Made by a program: the position numbers and the translations under genes
Origin: Saprospiraceae bacterium
Lineage (GTDB): Bacteria; Bacteroidota; Bacteroidia; Chitinophagales; Saprospiraceae
DNA length: 25,204 bases
Assembly (NCBI GenBank): GCA_013002625.1
Contig: JABDJE010000085.1
Span: 1 to 25,204, forward strand
Reading direction: 5' to 3'
Part shown: positions 16,818-24,298 of the stretch, piece by piece
Layout of the letters: every line of letters begins with the position of its first letter
Numbering within the stretch: position 1 is the first letter of the stretch
The notes under the pieces: generated by a model
The model's database searches: none
The model's input: the letters and a program-made list of their open reading frames with translations, nothing else
Told to the model about the DNA's origin: nothing

Positions 16818-17579
16818 ATGATTACTGTACTATCCCCTTCTAAGAAACTTGACTTTACAGCCTCGAATATTAAGGCTCTGGATACTCCATTATTTAAGAA
16901 CAGGACGAAGCAATTGGTCAGTATTTTGAAAAAGAAATCTGCTACGGACCTGAAAGAGCTGATGCATATCAGTGATGCTCTGGCTGAACTTAATGTCGCC
17001 AGATATAAATCCTTTGGAAGCAATTATACCGAAGAAAACTCCAAGCCATCACTGATGGCATTTACGGGCGATGTTTATCTCGGCCTTGAAGCCAAAACGC
17101 TCAATAAAAGAGATATCAATTTTGCACAAAAGCATTTTAGAATCCTATCTGGACTTTATGGTTTGCTCAAACCATTGGATGCGATGCAACCCTACAGATT
17201 GGAAATGGGGACTTCTCTTGAGAATAAAAAAGGCAAAGACCTGTATACATTCTGGGGTGATGCCATTACAAAAGCCATCAATAAAGACCTCGACCAGCAG
17301 AAAGACAAAACGCTCGTCAACCTCGCCTCCAAAGAATATTTTCAAAGTCTTGACAGAAATAAGATCAAAGGTGATGTCGTTGATATTCATTTCAGAGAGT
17401 ATAGAAATGGTCAGCTGAAATTTCTATCCTTCAATGCGAAGAAAGCAAGAGGATTCATGAGCAGATACATTATTGAAAACAGAATCGATACAAAAGAAGA
17501 ATTAAAAGGCTTCAATGTCGAAAACTATTACTTTGATGAAAAGCTATCAGCCTCAGATTCTTTTACCTTCGTCAGATAA
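16818..17579 (+). CDS. yaaA: YaaA family peroxide stress protein (DUF328)
   Basis: YaaA proteins lower intracellular free iron and limit DNA damage during hydrogen peroxide stress in Escherichia coli, and they bind DNA. The 253-residue length is normal. Family motifs are the N-terminal MITVLSPSKKLDF, AFTGDVYLGLEA, RILSGLYGLLKPLDAMQPYRLEMG, FWGDAITKAIN, NLASKEYF and the C-terminal ARGFMSRYIIENRI. The gene follows the DUF1573 terminator, so it probably has its own promoter, though I see no exact TAnnTTTG. It is 10 nt upstream of the acylase gene and is likely co-transcribed with it; a functional link is not evident. Confidence 0.94.
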   Translation: MITVLSPSKKLDFTASNIKALDTPLFKNRTKQLVSILKKKSATDLKELMHISDALAELNVARYKSFGSNYTEENSKPSLMAFTGDVYLGLEAKTLNKRDINFAQKHFRILSGLYGLLKPLDAMQPYRLEMGTSLENKKGKDLYTFWGDAITKAINKDLDQQKDKTLVNLASKEYFQSLDRNKIKGDVVDIHFREYRNGQLKFLSFNAKKARGFMSRYIIENRIDTKEELKGFNVENYYFDEKLSASDSFTFVR

Positions 17580-17589
17580 ATAATAATCT

Positions 17590-19983
17590 ATGACATACTT
17601 CAAGCCTTTCATTTGGTTCATTCTGACATTGTCCCTTGGGTATGTTTTGGACCAGGGCTTTACCATTGGTGACCAACGAATTCCTGGATTTGGTAAACTG
17701 CTCAACCCTGCAACAGGGCTTTGGAAAAATGCTGAAGATGCATCCAAATTTAAAAGCCATACGTTTAACTATCAGGGTACGGATGGTAACATTCGCATCT
17801 ATTATGATGACAGATTGGTGCCGCATATTTTCGCAGAGTCAACACGCGATGCCTTATTTGCGCAGGGTTATGTAGAAGCGCAAAATCGGTTATGGCAAAT
17901 GGATTTTATTGCCAGAGAGGCTGCAGGCAGATTATCAGAAGTCGTTGGTGGAAAAACCTTGCGGTATGATATCAGGAGACGCAAGCAAGGACTACTCTAT
18001 GGTGCAGAATTAGCATTGGAATCCTGGAAGAAAGACCCTGCATCCATGGAATTTTTGAACAGTTATTGCAGCGGCGCCAATGCATATATCAAGACGCTCA
18101 AGTCCAAGTCCAATCCACTTGAATTTAAACTATTGGGATACAGTCCAACTCCGTGGACAGCCTTGCAATCAGCGCTTGTACTTAAAACGATGACCTCGAC
18201 ACTGGCCTCCTATAATGAGGACATCTGGGCCACCAACACATTGCTTCAATTGGGTGAGGAAAACTTTAATAAATATTACCAGGTTCATGATCCGGATCAA
18301 TCTCCTGTTGTCCCAGATAATCAGATATATGACTTCAAACCAGTGTTAAATAGAGACAGCCTTGCTGAGAGGTCTTACTCTGGGCCCAAATTGGAAGGTC
18401 TCACAATTTTTAAAGGCATTAAAGGCGTGGGCAGCAACAACTGGGCTCTAAATGCTCAAAAGGTTGCCGGAGAATTCCCTATTCTTTGTAATGATCCACA
18501 CCTGGATCTTACTTTGCCTTCTATTTGGTATGAAGTCCATATCGTAACGCCAGAGTTCAACGCTTATGGTGTCAGTATACCAGGCATGCCAGGTATTATG
18601 ATTGGTTTTAATGATCAAATTGCATGGGGTAATACAAACGTTGGCCATGATATGGTTGATTACTATACCATCGATTGGATTGATGAAGAGAAAAGAAAAT
18701 ATCGTGTAGATGGGCAGACCAAGGAAGTTGAAATTCGTACAGAACAAATTAATATTCGCGGAAAAAAAGATATCCAACTCGATTTAAAAATAACCGACTT
18801 TGGTATCGTCTATGCCGAACCCGAAAAAGAGGGCTTACCCGATATTGCGCGCGACTGGATTGGTTACAAGGATCATGACTTGAAAGAAACAACCGTTTTT
18901 GTCAATATAATGCGCAGTCAAGATTATCATGATTTCAAAAAAGCCAGCAATGAGTTTTTTACACCAGCACAAAACTTCCTTTTTGCAAGTAAGGCAGATA
19001 CAGTAGCGATAAGGGTGAATGGTAACCTGCCTTTAAAACCAGAACAAGACGGTAGATTTGTAAAAAAGGGCGACAGCAGTTCAAACAGATGGCAGTCCTA
19101 TATTCCACGTAAGCATAATCCAGAAGTTTTCAATCCATCACATGGGTTTGTCTCTTCAGCCAATCAGGTCTCCACCTCTGAAGACTATCCATATTATTAT
19201 CACGGAAGTTTTGAAGAATACCGAGGCAAAAGACTCAATGAAGCCCTCGCGTCAATGGAAAAAGCTGATGTTAGAGATATGCAGGATTTGCAACTTGATG
19301 TCTACAGCATCAGGGCCGATTATTTCTTATCCTTATTACTCGATCCGGTTGTCGAAACTGAATTCAAGGATGAAAAACTGGAAAAGATTACTGCATTGCT
19401 TATGAATTGGGATTGCCATTATGATGGCACCAGCTCTGCTTCCAAATTCTTTGAAAAATGGATATCTAAATATCGAAGAGCGTTTTGGAAAAACTATTTT
19501 AAAATAACAGATACACAAGGCTTGATACTGCCTGAAGACTGGGTCTTGATCAAGGTTTCAAATGAAAATCCAGATCTATCCCATGAGGTCGTTTTATCGA
19601 CCTATGAGGCAACTGCTGAAGATTTTAACACGGATGAATTGGAAACGCCCTGGATGGAATACAGACCGAAAAGCATAGATCACTTGCTGGATATCCCATC
19701 CTTTTCTTATAATAACATTAATGTTGGTGGCTGTGGTGATGTTCTCAATGCGATAAGCAGCTCTATTGGACCATCTTGGCGTATGATTGTAGAGTTGGAT
19801 GAGAAGACGCGTGCGATGGCTGTCTATCCGGGGGGTCAGTCAGGAAATCCTGCAAGTAAATTCTATGATGACTCTGTTCAGAAATGGATTAACGGCGAGT
19901 ATAATACGATTGATATTTATAAAAAAGAAGATGAATTGGCTGAAGAAGCCCTATATTCAATCAAAATCAACGCCGGCAAATGA
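17590..19983 (+). CDS. Penicillin acylase family Ntn-hydrolase
   Basis: This family (peptidase S45) cleaves amide bonds in substrates such as beta-lactams, N-acyl-homoserine lactones or other acylated amines in the periplasm. The 797-residue precursor has an N-terminal hydrophobic segment (about 6-20, signal or anchor). The alpha region (about 60-240) has DRLVPHIFAESTRDALFAQGY and QNRLWQMDFIAREAAGRLSE. A spacer follows, then the self-cleavage site KGVG/SNNWAL with Ser282 as the predicted nucleophile. The beta chain follows, with NDPHLDLTLPSIWYEVHI, PGMPGIMIGFNDQIAWGNTNVG, and near the end GGCGDVLNAISSSIGPSWRMIVEL and AVYPGGQSGNP. The substrate cannot be read from sequence. The ATG at 17590 follows yaaA by 10 nt, and the stop overlaps the next gene as ATGA. 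Confidence 0.93.
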   Translation: MTYFKPFIWFILTLSLGYVLDQGFTIGDQRIPGFGKLLNPATGLWKNAEDASKFKSHTFNYQGTDGNIRIYYDDRLVPHIFAESTRDALFAQGYVEAQNRLWQMDFIAREAAGRLSEVVGGKTLRYDIRRRKQGLLYGAELALESWKKDPASMEFLNSYCSGANAYIKTLKSKSNPLEFKLLGYSPTPWTALQSALVLKTMTSTLASYNEDIWATNTLLQLGEENFNKYYQVHDPDQSPVVPDNQIYDFKPVLNRDSLAERSYSGPKLEGLTIFKGIKGVGSNNWALNAQKVAGEFPILCNDPHLDLTLPSIWYEVHIVTPEFNAYGVSIPGMPGIMIGFNDQIAWGNTNVGHDMVDYYTIDWIDEEKRKYRVDGQTKEVEIRTEQINIRGKKDIQLDLKITDFGIVYAEPEKEGLPDIARDWIGYKDHDLKETTVFVNIMRSQDYHDFKKASNEFFTPAQNFLFASKADTVAIRVNGNLPLKPEQDGRFVKKGDSSSNRWQSYIPRKHNPEVFNPSHGFVSSANQVSTSEDYPYYYHGSFEEYRGKRLNEALASMEKADVRDMQDLQLDVYSIRADYFLSLLLDPVVETEFKDEKLEKITALLMNWDCHYDGTSSASKFFEKWISKYRRAFWKNYFKITDTQGLILPEDWVLIKVSNENPDLSHEVVLSTYEATAEDFNTDELETPWMEYRPKSIDHLLDIPSFSYNNINVGGCGDVLNAISSSIGPSWRMIVELDEKTRAMAVYPGGQSGNPASKFYDDSVQKWINGEYNTIDIYKKEDELAEEALYSIKINAGK

Positions 19984-20333
19984 TCAAATATCTTCGCGTT
20001 ATAACCATTGCTGTATTCTTTCACATCGTAATGAATTTATTCATGCCATGGTGGAATATCTTTATTGCAGGTCTTATTGCTGGATACTTCTCCAGGCTTA
20101 AGGTATTGCCAACATTTTTGTGTGTCTTCTTTAGCCTGTCACTCTATTGGGCATTTCTAATTTTTAATATCAATGCAGATAACGAAGGCATCCTTGCCAG
20201 ACGACTAACTGAGATGTTATCCATGCCAGGAACAGAATCATTTATGCTGATCAATGCCCTCATTGGAGGACTCTGTGGTGGTATTGCTTCCCAACTCGGA
20301 TTGTCAATTCGCAAACTGGTGAGAAAGGCCTAA
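19980..20333 (+). CDS. Small integral membrane protein of unknown function
   Basis: The 117-residue protein has about four hydrophobic segments (roughly 6-22, 26-40, 43-62, 85-107) and a basic C-terminus (IRKLVRKA). I do not recognise a family. Its ATG overlaps the penicillin acylase stop (ATGA, 19980-19983), so the two are probably translationally coupled and may share a process at the membrane. Glycine-rich stretches (AGLIAGYFSR and ALIGGLCGG) suggest tight helix packing. No catalytic motif is visible. Confidence 0.8.
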   Translation: MIKYLRVITIAVFFHIVMNLFMPWWNIFIAGLIAGYFSRLKVLPTFLCVFFSLSLYWAFLIFNINADNEGILARRLTEMLSMPGTESFMLINALIGGLCGGIASQLGLSIRKLVRKA

Positions 20334-20434
20334 AAGGTCCGCATCAACACATTTACTAGAAATATAGTTGGCGACAAGCATAATGATGTCTGATTTCCAG
20401 GCAACTAATTATACTATTTATCGTAGAACGAATA

Positions 20435-20442
20435 TAACTTTG
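20435..20442 (+). promoter_or_regulatory. Putative -7 promoter element abutting the DUF547 gene
   Basis: TAACTTTG matches TAnnTTTG and ends only 5 bp before the ATG at 20448. Transcription would begin within a few bases of the start codon, giving a leaderless or nearly leaderless mRNA. No TTTG is visible 17-23 bp upstream. The remaining intergenic sequence (20334-20434) shows no other feature. Confidence 0.4.
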
Positions 20443-20447
20443 ACCGC

Positions 20448-21965
20448 ATGTTGAAATACGCCAACATATATGTTTTGATGCTTTTTTGTATTGTGAATTG
20501 CGCTGCGCAATCTGCCTATGAATCTTTCAATGAGTCCTATGAAGGACTGATCAATGATCACGTCTATAACAATAGAGTTGATTATGAGATGATATCGATT
20601 GAGGAAGTGGACTCTATGCTCAGCGTTAGAAAGGCTATAAATCTTAGTGCGTTGTCAGAAAGTGAACGTATTGCATTGGACATTAATACCTACAATTTCC
20701 TGGTTATTTACAAGATAAGATCCATCTACCCCATTTCTTCAGTAACCAATGTCGGTCAATTCTTCGAAGGCAAGTTCATTCTTGACGGAAGGGAAACAAG
20801 TCTGGACAAGCTAGAAGAGGCGTTGATTCAACGCACAAAGAATCCCTATATCCACCTCCTCCTTAATTGTGGTGCCGTCTCATGTCCTCAGTTGAAATAT
20901 ATTGATTCGACTATAGAGCTGGACTATTATATAAAGGCAAACATTTCAGATCTTCAAATATTACAGTACAATTCAGACGTCAATGAAATAAAGTTGTCCA
21001 AGATATTTTTCTGGTATAAGGAAGACTTTGAAGCCTTTGGCCAGAATGACCCTGTATGGTCGCCCTATTTATTATTGCAAACCAATAGCAACACAACAGT
21101 TAACTACCTGGATTACAATTGGCAATTGAACGATCTTGATGTCGATGATTACCTCATTTTTTACCCCACTAAGTTATTCCAAAAAGGAGGTTTTGAATTA
21201 AAGATTTTCAACAACTATTATACACAATCCGACAATGGCTTCAGGTCTAATTTTTTCTCCTCATTTATACAATTATTGATCGGGACCGATAAGAATTTCA
21301 ATATTGGTATGGATGTGAAGTTGAGAAGTGTCAATCAAGGCGATGTAGGCGTTTTTAGCGCTTTGGGGTTTCAAAACAAAGCTTTCCACTTAAGTAATGA
21401 TGTGCCTACATTTTCAAGATCTGGCGTGGCGGCAATCGGTCCGCGCATAAGATACCAACCCTTTAAAGGCAAGGGTAATATTAATTTTTTGCACGCCATA
21501 TACTTTGTTCCCATGAGCGATACGGAAGGCAATGCTGATTATGGTTACTTTGATTTTCAAAACGTGCAGATATTTAATAACGTCTGGTACGAAAAGGAAT
21601 TCAGTGTAAAGCGTCGATTATTTTTGGATGTGGGTTTTCATATTGAAAATTTAAAACTGGGTGTGCAACAAAATGAAAATCATTTCATGCAAATCTTATT
21701 ACCAATCACGGCGATTTACAGTTACTTCCCTAACCCGGAGACAACATTTTATGTATTGGGTAACTACGCTCAAAAATTTGAGTTTCAATATAATGTTAAT
21801 CAGAATACCAATTTTGGATTGGGTGCCTTTGGTCAAATTGGTGTTGGTGCTAAATACTATTTGACCGATTGGTTGGAGCTTGAAGGCTTGTATACATATT
21901 TCATAGATACCACACCGGGACGTGTAGCCCATACATTTAATATAGGCTTTCGCTTCTTTAAATAA
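20448..21965 (+). CDS. Exported DUF547 protein with probable C-terminal outer membrane beta-barrel
   Basis: The 505-residue protein starts with a signal peptide (MLKYANIYVLMLFCIVNCAAQ). Residues about 25-230 are a DUF547 domain, with INTYNFLVIYKI (family INAYN-like), LLLNCGAVSCPQL (family CASxSCP-like) and a closing LDYNWQLND. Residues about 235-505 change character: alternating hydrophobic and polar residues, many aromatics and glycines, and the terminal GRVAHTFNIGFRFFK with an aromatic last residue but one. This pattern is typical of outer membrane beta-barrels in Bacteroidota. DUF547 has no settled biochemical role. A barrel after DUF547 is my inference from residue pattern. Some substitutions in the cysteine motif relative to the usual form suggest divergence. 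Confidence 0.8.
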   Translation: MLKYANIYVLMLFCIVNCAAQSAYESFNESYEGLINDHVYNNRVDYEMISIEEVDSMLSVRKAINLSALSESERIALDINTYNFLVIYKIRSIYPISSVTNVGQFFEGKFILDGRETSLDKLEEALIQRTKNPYIHLLLNCGAVSCPQLKYIDSTIELDYYIKANISDLQILQYNSDVNEIKLSKIFFWYKEDFEAFGQNDPVWSPYLLLQTNSNTTVNYLDYNWQLNDLDVDDYLIFYPTKLFQKGGFELKIFNNYYTQSDNGFRSNFFSSFIQLLIGTDKNFNIGMDVKLRSVNQGDVGVFSALGFQNKAFHLSNDVPTFSRSGVAAIGPRIRYQPFKGKGNINFLHAIYFVPMSDTEGNADYGYFDFQNVQIFNNVWYEKEFSVKRRLFLDVGFHIENLKLGVQQNENHFMQILLPITAIYSYFPNPETTFYVLGNYAQKFEFQYNVNQNTNFGLGAFGQIGVGAKYYLTDWLELEGLYTYFIDTTPGRVAHTFNIGFRFFK

Positions 21966-22071
21966 CATATTATAAATTAGTTTAATATATACATATTTGA
22001 TTTTATTATATTTATAAAGGAAATATCTAAAAAATACCCATTTCATATTAGTGGTTATATGATCCTTTATT

Positions 22072-22079
22072 TACATTTG
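22072..22079 (+). promoter_or_regulatory. Putative -7 promoter element for the channel gene
   Basis: TACATTTG is an exact TAnnTTTG match. Transcription from about 22083 would give a leader of roughly 157 nt before the GTG at 22240, containing the whole hairpin. No clear TTTG is seen 17-23 bp upstream. Confidence 0.5.
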
Positions 22080-22126
22080 TAGAGCGTTCTTAAATACGTA
22101 CAACCTCGAGTTCATATATATATTTT

Positions 22127-22216
22127 GAAGACTATACATCGTAAGAGATATACAAGCCCGGGCCATTCCAAAATCCGAGTCCCGAAAATATCACTGATGT
22201 ATAGTTTTCTTTTTTA
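22127..22216 (+). ncRNA. Candidate structured leader RNA or small RNA upstream of the potassium channel
   Basis: GAAGACTATACATC (22127-22140) pairs with GATGTATAGTTTTC (22196-22209), a 14-bp stem with one G-T pair. Inside it, GATA (22147-22150) pairs with TATC (22189-22192), and CGGG (22159-22162) can pair with CCCG (22181-22184), giving an 83-nt extended hairpin with a GC-rich tip in otherwise AT-rich DNA. A T-rich run (TTTTCTTTTTTA, 22205-22216) follows, as in an intrinsic terminator or attenuator. It does not match any riboswitch class I can recall. It could be a cis-acting leader, a short independent RNA, or a protein-binding dyad. Confidence 0.45.
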
Positions 22217-22239
22217 TATGGAAATACGACATTTATACC

Positions 22240-23136
22240 GTGGGATCTAACAGAGATAAAAATTCCGATCAATTCAGTCCTTTTCGAGAAAGGTTATATG
22301 AAATCATTTTCGAGGCGGATACGCCAGCGGGTAAAACCTTTGACCTCTGGCTTGTATTCTTTATAATCGGCAGTGTAATTGTTGTTATGCTGGATTCTGT
22401 CGAACCCATTCGAGCAGAATATCACAATCTCTTTTTAGCCCTTGAATGGGTATTTACCATCTTCTTCACCATAGAATACATCATTCGGATATATACTGTC
22501 CACAGGCCCAGCAAATACATATTCTCATTTTATGGAATTGTAGATTTATTATCCGTATTACCAACTTATATCAGTCTAATTGGATTCGGTGCACAAAGTC
22601 TGATGGTTATCCGAGCGTTAAGAATTCTAAGGATTTTCCGTGTGTTAAAATTGGGACATTTTCTATTCGAGAGTCAGGTCATCATGAAGGCTCTAAAAGA
22701 ATCACGCAATAAAATTACCGTCTTTCTGACCTTTATCATCATTCTGGTATTAATCTTCGGATCGGTCATGTATCTGGTGGAGGGCGCATTACCCAATGGC
22801 AATGAACAATTTGACAGTATCCCAAGATCGGTTTACTGGGCCATTGTAACATTAACAACCGTTGGATATGGCGATATATCCCCTGGTTCATGGTTAGGTC
22901 AATTCATTGCTGCAATAATAATGATTATGGGTTACTCAGTTATTGCCGTACCAACCGGTATTGTGAGCTCGGAATTTGTGAAATCCTATAGAAATAGAAG
23001 TGATTTTACAAAAAACGTGACGACACAGGTATGTGCTTATTGTCTTAAGGAAGGACATGCGCCCGATGCGATGTATTGTAAATATTGTGGCGAAGAACTA
23101 CACCATACTTTATTAAACGAGAAGAATACGTCTTAA
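22240..23136 (+). CDS. Voltage-gated-type potassium channel with C-terminal zinc ribbon
   Basis: This is an ion transporter of six-transmembrane, Kv-like architecture in the cytoplasmic membrane. Membrane segments S1-S3 fall at about 35-52, 62-82 and 94-116. S4 carries regularly spaced arginines (RALRILRIFRVLK, 125-137). S5 is at about 159-180. The pore loop has the selectivity filter TVGYG (207-211) in TLTTVGYGDISP, and S6 is about 217-242. The tail has CAYC and CKYC (Cys265, 268, 280, 283), a four-cysteine zinc ribbon. The start is GTG at 22240: an in-frame TGA lies 45 nt upstream with no ATG between, and the next methionine lies in S1. The 3' end overlaps the opposing HAD gene by 24 nt. 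Confidence 0.93.
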   Translation: MGSNRDKNSDQFSPFRERLYEIIFEADTPAGKTFDLWLVFFIIGSVIVVMLDSVEPIRAEYHNLFLALEWVFTIFFTIEYIIRIYTVHRPSKYIFSFYGIVDLLSVLPTYISLIGFGAQSLMVIRALRILRIFRVLKLGHFLFESQVIMKALKESRNKITVFLTFIIILVLIFGSVMYLVEGALPNGNEQFDSIPRSVYWAIVTLTTVGYGDISPGSWLGQFIAAIIMIMGYSVIAVPTGIVSSEFVKSYRNRSDFTKNVTTQVCAYCLKEGHAPDAMYCKYCGEELHHTLLNEKNTS

Positions 23137-23805
23137 CTCCTTCAAGTGCGCAATTTCATAATCAGGTTTGATCTCACTAGACAGTTGATCTGAATGATTA
23201 TACCAACAAGTATTATAACCAAAATCATTGCCTCCTTTAATGTCTGATCCAGGTGTGTCACCGATCACAAGCACTCTATCCTTTTCCCATCCACCTATTA
23301 AATTATGGCAGTGCTCAAAATAGGCAGTATTAGGCTTGGCATAACCCAATTCATCTGATATAACAATATGATCAAAATATTGATCCAGACCCGTATTTAA
23401 AATACGCGGTCGTTGCACTTCGCCCAAGCCATTTGTAATTATCATGAGATTGAAATGTGCATAAGTCAGATCTAGCATTTCTTTCGCAAAGTCCACGTAG
23501 AAACTGTTTTCACGGATATGCTGAAAATACCGCGCATTGGCTGTTGCCGAATCCAGATTCATAGACTTGGCTTCTGCATACATATCCCAACGGCGCACTT
23601 TCAATTCTTGATGATTAATCTGCCCAGATTCCATCTCCTCCCAAACCTGCTTGTTTATGGAAGAGAATAAGGCATAGTCAGAATCATCTCTTTCTAAACC
23701 ATTTTCCTGCATAATCGCATGAAAAGCATGTATAGAGCTTTTTTTGAAATCAAGGATAGTATTATCCAGGTCAAAGAGTAACCAATCGTAAGGTTTAGGA
23801 TTCAT
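23113..23805 (-). CDS. HAD-superfamily hydrolase, YjjG-type pyrimidine nucleotidase-like
   Basis: This is a cytoplasmic phosphatase of the haloacid dehalogenase superfamily. Motif I is FDLDNTILDF with nucleophile Asp12 and acid-base Asp14. An alpha-helical cap (about 20-105) with the YjjG-like text KQVWEEMESGQI follows. Motif II is IITNG (122-126), motif III is the lysine in YAKPNTAYF (Lys157), and motif IV is IGDTPGSDIKGG (181-192). At 230 residues it resembles YjjG, a 5'-nucleotidase active on non-canonical pyrimidine nucleotides. The substrate is an inference. Its ATG shares one base with the DoxX-like stop (TAATG), and its 3' end overlaps the channel gene convergently. Confidence 0.9.
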   Translation of the reverse strand: MNPKPYDWLLFDLDNTILDFKKSSIHAFHAIMQENGLERDDSDYALFSSINKQVWEEMESGQINHQELKVRRWDMYAEAKSMNLDSATANARYFQHIRENSFYVDFAKEMLDLTYAHFNLMIITNGLGEVQRPRILNTGLDQYFDHIVISDELGYAKPNTAYFEHCHNLIGGWEKDRVLVIGDTPGSDIKGGNDFGYNTCWYNHSDQLSSEIKPDYEIAHLKELRRILLV

Positions 23806-24221
23806 TATTTAGGCAAACGCATTACGTGAAGAATTCGTTTGACACTCCACTCCTTCGCCCCATTGGCAACAAGAATGAGTAATCCGCCACACAAGGCCAT
23901 ATTGCGCATAAAGAATTTAATAGTCAATGTCTTTTCATCCACCGGTTCATTCCAGAAAGAATATACCACCATGGTGAAAATAAACCAGTAAATAAATAAT
24001 AGTAAGGCACCTATACTTGCATAATAACCGATAATCACCATAACAGCGCCTAAGAGTAGTATTATAATAGAAAAAACAATAAGCCAATCTTGCATAAATT
24101 CAATACCATAGGAACTCAATGTCTCCCGTGTCTGATCAAAAAATACCATGGTATCAATGGCTTCATAAAAGAAAAACAATCCCAGCAATATTCTTCCAAC
24201 AAGATCCGCAGTATTCTTCAT
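23805..24221 (-). CDS. DoxX-like four-helix membrane protein
   Basis: The 138-residue integral membrane protein has four hydrophobic segments (about 8-26, 46-66, 70-88, 104-120). The opening VGRILLGLFFFYEAIDTMVFF and the pattern around the second helix resemble the DoxX/SURF4-like family. Its biochemical role is poorly defined; some members are linked to redox or quinone-related processes. It is the first gene of a two-gene unit with the HAD phosphatase, coupled by TAATG. Family assignment is from topology and the first helix, so moderate. Confidence 0.8.
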   Translation of the reverse strand: MKNTADLVGRILLGLFFFYEAIDTMVFFDQTRETLSSYGIEFMQDWLIVFSIIILLLGAVMVIIGYYASIGALLLFIYWFIFTMVVYSFWNEPVDEKTLTIKFFMRNMALCGGLLILVANGAKEWSVKRILHVMRLPK

Positions 24222-24258
24222 AAGTTTATCTCACTTTAGCTTGACGTTTATGCTTGCG

Positions 24259-24287
24259 CAAAATTAAAGGCTCCAAATAAAAACAAA
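24259..24287 (-). promoter_or_regulatory. Putative promoter for the DoxX-HAD operon
   Basis: On the minus strand TTTG (24287-24284) is followed after 17 bp by TAATTTTG (24266-24259), matching both Bacteroidota promoter elements with accepted spacing. The DoxX-like ATG is at 24221, giving a leader of about 34 nt. The same 77-bp gap must also hold control signals for the divergent hydrolase gene, but I see no matching motif on the plus strand. Confidence 0.6.
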
Positions 24288-24298
24288 TTACTGTTAAA

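Larger units (their letters stand above)
21966..22239 (+). other. AT-rich intergenic region with promoter-like element and structured leader
   Basis: No gene is visible in these 274 bases. The first 105 are very AT-rich and show no clear terminator for the DUF547 gene. A -7-like element (22072-22079) and a long hairpin (22127-22209) with a T-rich tract follow; these are listed separately. Confidence 0.6.

Noticed and set aside
17590..19983. Penicillin acylase as part of an antibiotic-resistance system with the dcw cluster
   Set aside because: The family has many substrates, the gene is over 6 kb away and on the other strand, and nothing in the sequence ties it to beta-lactams.
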